Shown here piece by piece: positions 45,206 to 54,041 of a stretch of 64,000 bases of DNA (position 1 is its first letter; every line of letters starts with the position of its first letter). The stretch is from Clostridiales bacterium (GTDB taxonomy: Bacteria > Bacillota > Clostridia > Saccharofermentanales > Saccharofermentanaceae): assembly GCA_017427465.1 (NCBI GenBank), contig JAFRST010000059.1, positions 18,921 to 82,920 on the forward strand. The letters are read 5' to 3'. A model generated the notes under the pieces. That model had not been told where the DNA came from. It searched no databases and saw nothing but the letters and a program-made list of their open reading frames with translations. The translations under genes were made by a program, and so were the position numbers.

Positions 45206-45666
45206 CAAACCTTCTCCATATAAACAAATATGAGTTCGTCATCTACGGCCTTGCGGTCGAATTCTCTGTATCCGGCTGACTCATATAAGCGGATATTATC
45301 CTTACTTCTTGTGCTTGTAAACAGCTCATATCGTTTGCCGGGATAATATTTCTCCACTTCAAGCAAGAGCCTTTTACCAAAGCCTTTTTTCTGATGATCA
45401 GGTCGCACCATCAGCTTGCCGATATATACCGTGCCGTCTTTTTCCTTAGCGCGTACCGAGCCGATTATCACACCGCTCCCGTCAGTCATCTTAAGCACGA
45501 GCCCTTCGTTATACTCCTCTATGACTTCATCAAGCGTCTGTGTAAGAGGCGGTATATCTTTATTGCCGAAGAGCGCAGCCTCGCTCTGATATGCAAGGTG
45601 CTGAAGCTTCAGTATCTCTTCAAGGTCCTTCTGTTGAGCTTTAGTAATTAAATATTCCCCGCTCAT
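45205..45666 (-). CDS. GNAT family N-acetyltransferase
   Basis: 153 residues. Motif A is KLMVRPDHQKKGFGKRLLLEV around residues 85-105. Motif B is IRLYESAGYREFDRK. The ribosome site GAGG precedes the ATG. It is coupled to the methyltransferase (TGATG overlap). The acceptor is unknown. It is one of four GNAT proteins in this operon. Confidence 0.85.
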   Translation of the reverse strand: MSGEYLITKAQQKDLEEILKLQHLAYQSEAALFGNKDIPPLTQTLDEVIEEYNEGLVLKMTDGSGVIIGSVRAKEKDGTVYIGKLMVRPDHQKKGFGKRLLLEVEKYYPGKRYELFTSTRSKDNIRLYESAGYREFDRKAVDDELIFVYMEKV

Positions 45667-45675
45667 TGCTACACC

Positions 45676-46530
45676 TCAAACATCCAAAAAAGCTTTCAGT
45701 TCTTCAAGCTTATCTTCAGCTGCTTTCCTGCCCAGATCGTAGACGCGCTGGAGTTCATTAGGGTCTTTTACCTTCGACTTGATGTTGAGCGGCTCAGAAG
45801 GCCTTATGACGAGCACAGAACCTTTATCTTCGCACTCCTTAACATATGCCGTCTGAGCGTTATACATCGCAGGACGTGCCTCCAGAGCCTTTGCTATGGC
45901 AGGATACTTATGAGTTACCAGTCTTAGCAGAGGAAGGGCCTTCAGAGGCTCTTTAACAAAGCCTTCAGGCTGCGTCAGTATAACGACATTTCTCTCATAG
46001 CCTTTTTTCTGAAGGAACTCCAGAGGTATCGAATCAGCCGTGCCGCCGTCCAGATACATAGAATCGCCGATCTTTACGGGCCTGGAAAGTCCCGGCATCG
46101 AAGCAGAAGCCCTGAGCCATTCGATGTTATCGCCCCTGTAATCGTCCATCTTGTGATAAACAGGCTTGCCCGTGCTAATGTCAGTCGCGACGAGATAGAA
46201 ATCCATTGGGTTGTTCATAAACGTCTCACCGTCAAAGACGTCAAGCTCCATCGGGATATCGTAGTAGCAGAACTTGGCACCGAAAATATCACCTGTGACA
46301 AGCCAAGATCTGAAGCTGCAGAACTTCCAGTAGTTGCAGTAGCGCTTGGTATAACGCAGTACTCTGCCGTTCTGCCTTGACTTGTAATTACATCCGAATG
46401 CGGCGCCTGCAGACACGCCTATCGAACCGTCGAATTCGATATTGTTCTCGAGGAAGACGTCAATTACTCCTGCAGTAAAGAGTCCGCGCATGGACCCGCC
46501 TTCCATTACTAATCCTTTTTTCATCTTCAT
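45676..46530 (-). CDS. Patatin-like phospholipase
   Basis: 284 residues. The oxyanion motif is VMEGGSMRGLF near residues 9-19, the nucleophile elbow GVSAG near 40-44 and the catalytic Asp in YLDGGTADS near 160. This is the patatin Ser-Asp dyad layout of bacterial YjjU/RssA-type cytosolic acyl hydrolases. Such enzymes cleave acyl chains from phospholipids or related esters. It lies in the operon between the HD hydrolase and a GNAT gene. No signal peptide is present. Confidence 0.9.
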   Translation of the reverse strand: MKMKKGLVMEGGSMRGLFTAGVIDVFLENNIEFDGSIGVSAGAAFGCNYKSRQNGRVLRYTKRYCNYWKFCSFRSWLVTGDIFGAKFCYYDIPMELDVFDGETFMNNPMDFYLVATDISTGKPVYHKMDDYRGDNIEWLRASASMPGLSRPVKIGDSMYLDGGTADSIPLEFLQKKGYERNVVILTQPEGFVKEPLKALPLLRLVTHKYPAIAKALEARPAMYNAQTAYVKECEDKGSVLVIRPSEPLNIKSKVKDPNELQRVYDLGRKAAEDKLEELKAFLDV

Positions 46531-46538
46531 AATTCCTG

Positions 46539-47129
46539 TTACCCCTCAGGCAGGCTTCCCTTCCTGATATTCTCCTGAATTATCTTATCAGTTATCTCGT
46601 ATAATTTCTCAGAGCCTTCTTTAGTCTTGGACTGTCTGCCGTAAACCTTTTTGGCAGTCACGCTGTGCTCTTTCCAGTCACCGCCGCCGTTGCTGTTATT
46701 AAGTATCAGAGGCTGGAAGTTATCCATGCTGTGAGCAAACTTTGCTTCTGCGGTCTCGTTAGCTTCGAACTCATCGAAAATCGCCGTGAACTCTGCTTTC
46801 TGGTCCTCAGGAAGCAGTGAGAATATCCTCTCCTTCGCAGCATCTTCTCTTGCTTTCTGTGTTGCAAGACCTTCTGCGTCATATGCGTATGTATCACCCG
46901 CATCGATCTCAACGACATCGTGTATCAGACACATTATCATTACCCGTGCTATATCGACAGGCTCATTGGAATACTCTTTGAGAAGATATGCCATTATCGC
47001 CATATGCCACGCGTGTTCCGCATCATTCTCATTCCTGCCGTGACCTGATAAATGCGTCTGTCTGAAGACGCTCTTTTCCTTATCAAGTTCCAAGGCAAAT
47101 GCTATCTGTTTTGCAATTCTCTCGTCCAT
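46539..47129 (-). CDS. HD-domain phosphohydrolase (YfbR-like)
   Basis: 196 residues. Metal-binding residues are visible as NDAEHAWHMA (about 34-43), CLIHDVVEID (about 67-76) and FAHSMDNFQP (about 130). The H...HD...D pattern and spacing match HD hydrolases of the YfbR/HDDC2 type, which are 5'-deoxynucleotidases that dephosphorylate dNMPs. It neighbours HIT and HAD hydrolases, giving the operon a nucleotide-salvage or housecleaning flavour. The ribosome site GAGG is close to the ATG. Confidence 0.85.
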   Translation of the reverse strand: MDERIAKQIAFALELDKEKSVFRQTHLSGHGRNENDAEHAWHMAIMAYLLKEYSNEPVDIARVMIMCLIHDVVEIDAGDTYAYDAEGLATQKAREDAAKERIFSLLPEDQKAEFTAIFDEFEANETAEAKFAHSMDNFQPLILNNSNGGGDWKEHSVTAKKVYGRQSKTKEGSEKLYEITDKIIQENIRKGSLPEG

Positions 47130-47152
47130 TTTTACCTCGCATAGACAGACAT

Positions 47153-47614
47153 CTATATAAGCTTTTCAAGCTCTGTAAGGAGCTTGTTCTTCATCCCTTC
47201 AAGCTCTTCAGTTGAAGGTCTGTTGTCGTCACTGTATAACTTCTCCATAGGATACCACCATACAGGTCCTACCCCGTTGTGTCCATAGTTTTCAAGGTCG
47301 CCTTTTCTTCTCGGATAAAGGTGCCAGTGAAGATGAGCGTCGCCCATACCCAAAAGCTCGTAATTCATCTTCTCAGGACCGAACGCTTTTGCAGTTGCTT
47401 CAGCAACGATGGACATCTCTTCCATGAATCGCAGTCTCTCATTCTTTTCGAGCTGGTAGAGCTCAGTATAATCGTGGTTCTTATACAAGAATAAAGAGTA
47501 TCCGTAGAAGTGCTGGTTATCGCCGATCACTACATAACCGGTATCAAGCTCTTTAACGAAATACGGATTGTTGCCGCTCTTTATCATCGCGATCCTGTCA
47601 CAGATCAAACACAT
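47153..47614 (-). CDS. HIT-family nucleotide hydrolase/transferase
   Basis: 153 residues. The histidine triad reads HLHWHLYPRR near residues 94-103. The N-terminal CLICDRI and the later GDNQHFYGYSLFLYKNH complete the HIT fold. Members hydrolyse nucleotidyl conjugates such as Ap4A or AMP-linked compounds. The ribosome site GGAG precedes the ATG, and the upstream GNAT stop is 1 nt away. The exact substrate is not determinable. Confidence 0.88.
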   Translation of the reverse strand: MCLICDRIAMIKSGNNPYFVKELDTGYVVIGDNQHFYGYSLFLYKNHDYTELYQLEKNERLRFMEEMSIVAEATAKAFGPEKMNYELLGMGDAHLHWHLYPRRKGDLENYGHNGVGPVWWYPMEKLYSDDNRPSTEELEGMKNKLLTELEKLI

Positions 47615-47615
47615 A

Positions 47616-48104
47616 TTATGTCTCCTTGTTTATCTCCATAAATACATCTACATCGTTGCGGTCGTATTCCTTAAAGCCGCAGCTCTCATAAACATGTATC
47701 GCGCGCGGATTATCAGCATAAACACCAAGGTAGATCCTGGTAAGTCCGAGCTCATTAAATCCGTACTCAACGGATCTTTTGAGCGCTTCCTTACCATAGC
47801 CTTTATTCTGCATAGATGCCGTAATGGCTATTCCCCATTCGGCCTCTTCGAAAACACGGTTAAAGAACTCAACATTTCCTATGAATTTACCCGTAGTTTT
47901 CTCCAGCATCGAGAACATCGTTGCTTTATTATCCATCTTGTCTTTGATGTAATCGATCTCCTGTTCTTCGGTTAAGGGCTCACGTCTGTCGCCTATAAAC
48001 TTCGCAACATTCTCGATGTCATTTACCATATCAAGATATTCAGGAACCAAATCAAATGACGGCCTTACATATATGATGTTTTCAGATTCAAAAACCTTAT
48101 CCAT
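47616..48104 (-). CDS. GNAT family N-acetyltransferase (RimJ/RimL type)
   Basis: 162 residues from the ATG at 48104 (GGAG upstream). The frame extends 6 codons further with no ribosome site. Motif A is ASMQNKGYGKEALKRSVEYGF, and the end has ARAIHVYESCGF-like spacing (NPRAIHVYESCGFKEYD). The RimJ/RimL subgroup acetylates protein N-termini or small molecules. The start overlaps the HAD gene by 8 nt, so translation is coupled. Confidence 0.85.
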   Translation of the reverse strand: MDKVFESENIIYVRPSFDLVPEYLDMVNDIENVAKFIGDRREPLTEEQEIDYIKDKMDNKATMFSMLEKTTGKFIGNVEFFNRVFEEAEWGIAITASMQNKGYGKEALKRSVEYGFNELGLTRIYLGVYADNPRAIHVYESCGFKEYDRNDVDVFMEINKET

Positions 48105-48879
48105 TAATATCTCCAAGCACATTCTTTTCTATCCACTTCGCCACACCGTCTTCGTCGTTAGAAAGTGTAACTTCATCAGCTATATCGATCACTTCTTTAA
48201 TAGCGTTAGACACTGCAATGCCTTTGCCGCACATCTTAAGCATATCAATATCGTTTTTGTCATCACCGAATGCCGCGGTATCTTCAAGACAGATGCCGCT
48301 CTTCTCCGACAAAGCTTTGATCGCTTCTATCTTGCCTGATCCCAAAGGCAGGAATGCATACCAGTTCTCGCCTCTGAAACACTGGAGCTTACAGTGAGCT
48401 GTATCTGCAATCTTGCGGGCCAGAGCTTCATCTTCGAGCGCTGCGACGATCTTATTTGCCCTGCACTCCAAAGGCTTATCGTATTCGCAGTATACCGCTT
48501 TATAAAGCTTTTCCGACTCGGCAATATGCTTGCTGTTCCAATATACAGTCTTTCCTTCTGCGACCGTTATCTCAGCATCAGGCACGGCTTTAAGGAGCTC
48601 TTGGACGATGAGATTCGTCTCCCCGGCAGTAAATTCAAAACTGTAAATGCATTCGCCGTTTGAATGTATAAGTGTACCATCGGTCGTGATCTCATAATCG
48701 GGCTTCAGAAGATCGATGTAGCGCTCTGCACCGATCCAATACCTTGCTGTCGCAATCGCGAAAAGAACACCTGACTTCCTGCACTTTGAGAGCACGTCAA
48801 GCGTGTACTCCGAAACACTGCCGTCAGTCCTAAGCAAAGTGTGATCGAGATCAGTTAAAAGCAGCTTGTATTTACTCAT
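48097..48879 (-). CDS. HAD-family (Cof-type) phosphatase
   Basis: 260 residues. Motif I is LLTDLDHTLLRTDG with the DxD nucleophile pair near residues 8-10, and motif IV is AAFGDDKNDIDML near 210. The large cap domain between residues ~85 and ~185 identifies the Cof/type IIB class, which dephosphorylates sugar phosphates, flavin precursors or pyridoxal phosphate. It overlaps the preceding GNAT stop by 4 nt (ATGA). The substrate is unresolved. Confidence 0.9.
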   Translation of the reverse strand: MSKYKLLLTDLDHTLLRTDGSVSEYTLDVLSKCRKSGVLFAIATARYWIGAERYIDLLKPDYEITTDGTLIHSNGECIYSFEFTAGETNLIVQELLKAVPDAEITVAEGKTVYWNSKHIAESEKLYKAVYCEYDKPLECRANKIVAALEDEALARKIADTAHCKLQCFRGENWYAFLPLGSGKIEAIKALSEKSGICLEDTAAFGDDKNDIDMLKMCGKGIAVSNAIKEVIDIADEVTLSNDEDGVAKWIEKNVLGDING

Positions 48880-49328
48880 TTCTTTACACTCTTATAAAAG
48901 CTCACATGCTTGCCCAGTTCGCCAAATCCGTTCTTAGTGTAGAACTTATAAGACGGCTTGTCGCTGTCAGTCTGAAGGAATATTCCGCTTAATCCTTTTG
49001 CCCTGACATCATCCTCGATCAGCTGCATAAAACGCGTGCCGATCCCCTGTCCCTGATAAACCGGATCAACGCACAATTCATCAAGATTATAGTTCGTTCC
49101 TTCCCACCAGTGACGGATAGAGCCGAGCGCTGCAGCAACAAGTCTGCCGTCGATCAGAAGGCCGTAATTCAGGCTGTTATGACCGCCGGCAACTTCCTTG
49201 ATGTATTCAGACAACTGCGCGCTGTCACTCCAGTCATCATTCCATGGTTCTTTTCCGAAAGCCCTTTTGTATATGCTCTCGACTTCGGGTAAATATGATT
49301 CGTTAAGTATGATGAATTCTTCTTTCAT
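48876..49328 (-). CDS. GNAT family N-acetyltransferase
   Basis: 150 residues. Motif A is CVDPVYQGQGIGTRFMQLIED around residues 85-105, preceded by LDEL, and motif B is SYKFYTKNGFGEL. The PWNDDWSDS near residue 25 is frequent in Firmicute GNATs of this size. It is the first gene of the nine-gene operon and has the ribosome site AGAGGA before the ATG. No clear promoter was recognised in the 93-nt gap to the histidine phosphatase. Confidence 0.85.
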   Translation of the reverse strand: MKEEFIILNESYLPEVESIYKRAFGKEPWNDDWSDSAQLSEYIKEVAGGHNSLNYGLLIDGRLVAAALGSIRHWWEGTNYNLDELCVDPVYQGQGIGTRFMQLIEDDVRAKGLSGIFLQTDSDKPSYKFYTKNGFGELGKHVSFYKSVKK

Positions 49329-49421
49329 ATAGTCCTCTTAGCTATGTATTCTTCTCCCTATTCCTGATAACCGTACATACAGTAACCGCATCGTCAAAAT
49401 CTTTATCCCGCACTTAAAAAA

Positions 49422-50033
49422 TTAGTCCCACAGCCTGTGATTAATGTAGTTCGCGGTGACCCTTCCGTCATTTCCTATGGTGAACTTTGAGATCGAACCG
49501 GACCTGCCGTTAAATCTCGCACCGGCTAAATCTTCGAACTTGAACTTCATAAGCATCGCCTGCAAAAAGCTCAAAGCGCAGCCGTGCGATACAACGAGGA
49601 TCTTCTCATCAAGGCTTTCTGTTATCTGCTTATAAAACGGCACTATCCTGTTCCAAAGATCTCTGTCAGACTCGGCATCAGGGAAAGGTCTGTAATCAGG
49701 ATCGTATCCGTTTGATGGTATCTTATGCTCGTCATACCAGTCCCACGGCTTGCCGTTGCCTTCGCCCGCATTCGCCTCTCTGATGAGCTCTGAGACCTTT
49801 GGTGTGATATGAAGAGTCTTATTCATCTCCTCTGCCGTCTGCGCGGCACGGGCCAAATCTGAGCAGTACATGACGTATCCGTCATCACAACCCTCTGTTA
49901 AGAGCCATTTACCGATCTCAAAAGCCTGCTGTCTTCCTTTTTCTGTCAGAGACCAGTTGCCCCAGGCACCTGCATGCCTGTTAAGGTGGTGCTCCGATTC
50001 GGTATGCTGGACTGTGATTATCGTTTTGCTCAT
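49422..50033 (-). CDS. Histidine phosphatase superfamily protein
   Basis: 203 residues from the ATG at 50033 (ribosome site GAGGTGAG). The catalytic loop reads VQHTESEHHLN instead of the classic RHGE. The phospho-accepting His is kept while the neighbouring Arg is Gln, a variant I recall from a Firmicute subgroup. The second His is in VSHGCALSFL near residue 150. The family removes phosphate from sugars, glycerates or proteins. The substrate is unknown. It stands alone, with gene gaps on both sides. Confidence 0.82.
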   Translation of the reverse strand: MSKTIITVQHTESEHHLNRHAGAWGNWSLTEKGRQQAFEIGKWLLTEGCDDGYVMYCSDLARAAQTAEEMNKTLHITPKVSELIREANAGEGNGKPWDWYDEHKIPSNGYDPDYRPFPDAESDRDLWNRIVPFYKQITESLDEKILVVSHGCALSFLQAMLMKFKFEDLAGARFNGRSGSISKFTIGNDGRVTANYINHRLWD

Positions 50034-50156
50034 GATCTCACCTCTTAAAAACACTATTATCCCGTTAATCTTAATCAGCTGCTATTTTTCTTTTGTATGC
50101 GCTCTTAAGCTTTATGTGCTTGATTATTCCGTAGCTTCAGTTTAGATAAATAATTA

Positions 50157-50192
50157 CAGAAATACCGCCGGATCTGAAAAGATCAAGCGGTA
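50157..50192 (-). terminator. Probable terminator of the AraC/GyrI gene
   Basis: A 6-bp stem (TACCGC/GCGGTA) and a 4-bp stem (GATC/GATC) are separated by a 2-nt mismatch around a 6-nt loop. On the minus strand this is followed by TTTCTG and further T-rich sequence. Confidence 0.5.
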
Positions 50193-50233
50193 CCTGTTAT
50201 TTTATTTGATATTGTATACGGGTTGCAATCCTT

Positions 50234-51124
50234 TTATTTCTTCTTGACCGGGATCCACAGCTCGCAGAAGATGTCCGGTCTTGTACCGTCGAAGTAGAGT
50301 TCATAGTCCGTCTCTTCGGATGCCTCATAGCCCATCTGCGGCAGGAACTCCTTGTAGAACTTCTCCCATGTCTTTGCGATGCAGTCGCCGTCTTCGCCCA
50401 CACAGTCAAAAACTACATATGTGCCCGGATTGACGTCCCAGATGCGGAAGCCTTTTTTCTCAAGATCTGCCTGATCGAACGCTGCGGTGTCTTCATCAAT
50501 GATGATGCCGATGCCGTACTCGAAAGTATCCTTCCCTGCAGTTGTCGGAGTGCAAAGGCCATAGAGATCGCGCTTTCCGTCTTCTCTTAACATCCATATG
50601 GGCGAGAGCATATGCTTGCTGTTGCATTCGCCCCAGAAGTCTGCCACATCGTGGTTAGCTTCATCGTTAATGATCCCGTTATTAAACTCTCTTACCAGTG
50701 CGATAAATTTCTTTTCTGTTGTTTGAACTATACGGTAATCCATACTCTTACCACCTTTCACGGATAATGTAATCGTAAGAGGATTGAAAAGCACAAGCTT
50801 GCCGGCTTCTTCTCTGGCTGTCTTAGGGGAGACACCATGAAACCTTGTGAAAGCTTTGGTAAAGCTTTCCGGTGTCTCGTAGCCGTATTTCATAGCCAGA
50901 TCCGTGATCTTCGCATCAGTCTCAACGAGCTCTCTGCCCGCCAGAGACAAACGGCGGTTGCGTATATACGCATTGGCCGTTAAGCCCGTCACAAAACTGA
51001 AAGCCCTGTGAAACTCGTAGCTCGACGTGTGCACCTGCTTCGCTACGTCTTCATAGTTGATCTCCTCGAGAAGATGGTCTTCCATATACGTGATGGCTTT
51101 TTGTAATGCTTCGATCCATTCCAT
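50234..51124 (-). CDS. AraC-family regulator with GyrI-like effector domain
   Basis: 296 residues. The N-terminal ~105 residues hold two helix-turn-helix motifs of the AraC/XylS type, with YGYETPESFTKAFTRFHGVSP as the conserved second one. Residues about 130-296 form a GyrI/AraE-like small-molecule-binding domain (FIALVREFNNG, PGTYVVFDCVGEDGD, ELWIPVKK). The same layout is found in Rob/SoxS-like and BltR-type multidrug regulators that bind amphipathic drugs. The ribosome site AGGAGG precedes the ATG. Target genes are not evident. Confidence 0.88.
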   Translation of the reverse strand: MEWIEALQKAITYMEDHLLEEINYEDVAKQVHTSSYEFHRAFSFVTGLTANAYIRNRRLSLAGRELVETDAKITDLAMKYGYETPESFTKAFTRFHGVSPKTAREEAGKLVLFNPLTITLSVKGGKSMDYRIVQTTEKKFIALVREFNNGIINDEANHDVADFWGECNSKHMLSPIWMLREDGKRDLYGLCTPTTAGKDTFEYGIGIIIDEDTAAFDQADLEKKGFRIWDVNPGTYVVFDCVGEDGDCIAKTWEKFYKEFLPQMGYEASEETDYELYFDGTRPDIFCELWIPVKKK

Positions 51125-51200
51125 GCTCTTGTCCTCCTGCTTACATGCTCATTATGGATGAGAACGGTAAAAGGCACATTTCCAATTTTGCGGAGATTTG

Positions 51201-51878
51201 TCAGGTCAGATCACCATATAACCCCAGCATACCTTCGTGAGCTACATCGATATAATGATCGGGGGACCGGATCTGACCGATCAATTCAAGGCAAAGGTTG
51301 CGGTATTTTGCATCTAACGGATATTTACTGTGGTATTGATCAATAAGGCGTGTGATGCCGCTCTTATAGTCGTTCGCGGTTATGGGAGTACTGTTGTTTA
51401 GAAATACCGAGATCTCATTAGTTACGCTGACACCTGTCTCTTCCTTGCCTGCAAGGAATTTTATCAGGCTGCGGTGGAAAAGGCGTGACATCTGATAAGG
51501 CGCATCATCTCTTTTGCAGATTTCCTTGCAGATACTGCTGTTACGGCGATATTCATGTTCCTTTATGTTTTCCATATGGAAGAAACCGTTATCTGCGATC
51601 TCTATGGACTCGATCACTTCAAGATCGACAGCTACCCCGTCTTCATATATGACTATTATGATCCCTTCGGGATTAGACGTATAAGAAAGGTATACCGGGT
51701 CTCCATACCCATAGATAAACGCTCTTAAGGAGTCTTTGTTCATCAGGGCACTTATATCGACATCCGAGAATGCGGTTGGGTTACCGCGAAGAAAAGATCC
51801 GCCCAGCCAGATATGATTCCTGCTTGATACGGCGTAATCTTTTGCGTATTCGATGAATTTTCCCTGATCGCTTCTCAT
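51201..51878 (-). CDS. Nucleotidyltransferase (aminoglycoside adenylyltransferase-like)
   Basis: 225 residues. The nucleotidyltransferase signature is LGGSFLRGNPTAFSDVDI near residues 24-41, with the two Asp metal ligands in DVD. A third acidic site is in VAVDLEVIES near 85. The helical C-terminus (about 110-225) resembles the AadE/ANT(6)-like group, which transfers AMP to aminoglycosides, but resistance cannot be claimed from sequence alone. No ribosome site is visible. A TATAAT box 6 nt before the ATG suggests a leaderless transcript. It diverges from the PolY gene. Confidence 0.75.
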   Translation of the reverse strand: MRSDQGKFIEYAKDYAVSSRNHIWLGGSFLRGNPTAFSDVDISALMNKDSLRAFIYGYGDPVYLSYTSNPEGIIIVIYEDGVAVDLEVIESIEIADNGFFHMENIKEHEYRRNSSICKEICKRDDAPYQMSRLFHRSLIKFLAGKEETGVSVTNEISVFLNNSTPITANDYKSGITRLIDQYHSKYPLDAKYRNLCLELIGQIRSPDHYIDVAHEGMLGLYGDLT

Positions 51879-51884
51879 ACAGAG

Positions 51885-51890
51885 ATTATA
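51885..51890 (-). promoter_or_regulatory. -10 box (TATAAT) placed for a leaderless transcript
   Basis: On the minus strand TATAAT ends 6 nt before the ATG at 51878, so transcription should begin at the start codon. No ribosome site is present. The -35 region overlaps the left arm of the inverted repeat at 51904-51912. Confidence 0.45.
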
Positions 51891-51903
51891 ACATCCGCAT
51901 GCG

Positions 51904-51950
51904 GTTTTCGATGGTTATGCCTGACCTTGGATTTGCCGGTGATCGAAAAC
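51904..51950. promoter_or_regulatory. Inverted repeat GTTTTCGAT / ATCGAAAAC between divergent genes
   Basis: The 9-bp arms (51904-51912 and 51942-51950) are perfect complements 29 nt apart. The left arm covers the expected -35 of the nucleotidyltransferase gene, and the right arm lies upstream of the PolY gene. It may be an operator bound by a looping or two-site dimeric repressor. No LexA-type box was recognised here. Confidence 0.35.
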
Positions 51951-52037
51951 ATTCTAAGAAACCAAAAAACTGTCCCAATAACCGATCTTGGATTCTGATA
52001 GACTTTAGTCAGAACAAGTAAGAAAAGGCGAAGGCTG

Positions 52038-53531
52038 ATGGACAGGATCTACGTGGCGATCGATCTCAAATCTTTCTACGCAAGCGTTGAGTGCGTAGAG
52101 CGTAAGCTTGACCCTTTGCAGACCAATCTCGTCGTTGCTGACCCCACGAGGACCGAGAAAACTATTTGCCTTGCGGTCTCGCCTTCACTCAAGGCATACG
52201 GCATACCCGGCAGGGCAAGACTGTTCGAAGTAGTGCAGAAGGTCGAACAGATCAATAACGACAGGCGGTATAAGGCGCCGGGCAGAAAGCTTACGGGCAA
52301 GAGCATCTGGAGCTTTGAATTAGAGCGCTTCCCGGAGCTTGAGGTCGACTATGTCGTGGCGCCGCCGCAGATGGCGCATTACATGAAGGTCAGCTCGCAG
52401 ATCTACGGCATTTACTTAAAGTATGTGGCGCCGGAGGATATTTTCGCCTACTCGATCGATGAGGTATTCATTGACGCGACAAGTTACCTGGACATCTACC
52501 ATCTTGATGCGCACGATTTCACGCGCATGCTGATAAAGGACGTGCTGCACACCACGGGCATTACGGCGACAGCAGGGATCGGTCCTAATATGTTCCTATG
52601 CAAGGTCGCGATGGACATCGTGGCAAAGCACATTCCTGCTGACAGGGACGGCGTGAGGATCGCAGAGCTGACAGAGCAGAAATACAAAGAGCTTTTGTGG
52701 GAGCACACTCCACTTACCGATTTCTGGCGCGTCGGCAGGGGCACGGCTTCAAGGATCGCGAAGATAGGACTTTACACTATGGGCGACATCGCTAGGTGCT
52801 CTCTTAACAGGCAGAGCTTAGGCCAGCTCTATAAGCTCCTGGGCAAGAACACAGAGCTTCTTGTCGATCACGCGTGGGGCATCGAGCCGACGACGATAAA
52901 GGATGTTAAGGCTTACGAACCGGACAACAACAGTACGTCGACAGGGCAGGTCCTGAAGGAACCCACGGACTATGAGACGACGAAGCTCATCGTCTGGGAG
53001 ATGGCAGATACTTTATCACTTGACCTGGTCGAGAAAGGCATCGTCACGAACCAGATAGTGCTCACGATCGGCTACGACCGGGAGAGCCTTGCAAGCGGCA
53101 AATATACCGGTGAAGTCGTCACGGATTACTACGGCAGAGAGGTGCCAAAACACGCGCACGGCACGATCAATCTGGAGAAGCACACTTCATCAACGAAGCT
53201 GATCACAGAAGCCGTAATGAAGCTTTTTGAAGCCATCGCAGACCCTGATCTTTTAAGCCGCAGATTAGGGATCGCAGCTTGCAATGTCATAAGCGAAGAA
53301 GATCTTCCGAAGCTCGAGAAGCACGAGCAGATGAGCATCTTCGATCTGGGCAAGGAAGATGAGGATACGACGGAGCATGACGAGAAGCTCGCCAAGGAAC
53401 GCGCGCTTCAGGAAGCGATGCTCGAGATAAAACACAAGTACGGCAAGAACGCCGTCGTCAAAGCCAAGAACCTCAGCAAAGGCGGCACGGCGATGGAGCG
53501 CAACGGCCAGATAGGCGGGCACAAAGCATGA
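52038..53531 (+). CDS. Y-family DNA polymerase (PolYB/UmuC-like)
   Basis: 497 residues. The palm begins DRIYVAIDLKSFYASVEC with the first catalytic Asp. AYSIDEVFIDAT near residue 140 supplies the second acidic pair. FWRVGRGTASRI starts the helix-hairpin-helix thumb, and the little-finger domain runs to about 430. A charged tail (EHDEKLAKERALQEAM) follows. It copies damaged DNA. It overlaps the YolD gene by 4 nt, the same pairing as yqjW-yqjX and yolD-uvrX in Bacillus, where the genes are damage-inducible. The ribosome site AAAAGGCGAAGG is present. Confidence 0.92.
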   Translation: MDRIYVAIDLKSFYASVECVERKLDPLQTNLVVADPTRTEKTICLAVSPSLKAYGIPGRARLFEVVQKVEQINNDRRYKAPGRKLTGKSIWSFELERFPELEVDYVVAPPQMAHYMKVSSQIYGIYLKYVAPEDIFAYSIDEVFIDATSYLDIYHLDAHDFTRMLIKDVLHTTGITATAGIGPNMFLCKVAMDIVAKHIPADRDGVRIAELTEQKYKELLWEHTPLTDFWRVGRGTASRIAKIGLYTMGDIARCSLNRQSLGQLYKLLGKNTELLVDHAWGIEPTTIKDVKAYEPDNNSTSTGQVLKEPTDYETTKLIVWEMADTLSLDLVEKGIVTNQIVLTIGYDRESLASGKYTGEVVTDYYGREVPKHAHGTINLEKHTSSTKLITEAVMKLFEAIADPDLLSRRLGIAACNVISEEDLPKLEKHEQMSIFDLGKEDEDTTEHDEKLAKERALQEAMLEIKHKYGKNAVVKAKNLSKGGTAMERNGQIGGHKA

Positions 53532-53941
53532 GCAAGTACGACGACATAATCAATCTTAACAGGCCGCAGTATATCGATCTTCCGCCGATGTCCATGCACG
53601 ACAGGGCTGCGCAGTTCTCACCCTTCGCAGCACTCGTCGGTTATGAGGATGCAGTCGAAGAAACAGCGCGCCTCACAGACGCAAGACGCGAGATGCTAGA
53701 AGATGAGATAGCAGAGTTAAACCGGCAGCTCGGAGAGCTCACAGAAAGGCTTCCTGAACGCCCGAAGATACGAGTCACATATTTCATCCCGGACAAGAAA
53801 AAAGACGGCGGCAGATACGCATCCAAGATTGGAAATGCAAGGACGATCGATCAGTACAACAACGCCATCGTATTCACCGACGGAGAAGCGGTTGCGATAA
53901 AGGATATGTACAGCGTGGTGTTTATTGATGAGGCGGAATAA
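53528..53941 (+). CDS. YolD-like protein
   Basis: 137 residues. The N-terminal region MSKYDDIINLNRPQYIDLPP followed by MSMHDRAAQFSPFAAL is the YolD signature near residues 20-40. A helical middle (ETARLTDARREMLEDEIAEL) and a beta-rich C-terminus follow. YolD proteins accompany Y-family polymerases and were proposed as functional counterparts of UmuD. It is translationally coupled to the polymerase (ATGA overlap) and followed by a terminator. Confidence 0.9.
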   Translation: MSKYDDIINLNRPQYIDLPPMSMHDRAAQFSPFAALVGYEDAVEETARLTDARREMLEDEIAELNRQLGELTERLPERPKIRVTYFIPDKKKDGGRYASKIGNARTIDQYNNAIVFTDGEAVAIKDMYSVVFIDEAE

Positions 53942-54041
53942 AGCTTGCGGCATGCGCGTTAACTGCATAAGGCCGCGATGCTAAAATCAGTTCAAAAAAG
54001 CATGGTCTGCAAAGACGGTTGCTTCCGAATAAAGTTAAATC

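Noticed and set aside
51879..52037. LexA/DinR box before the Y-family polymerase
   Set aside because: No CGAAC-N4-GTTCG-like site is visible. Only the unrelated inverted repeat was noted.
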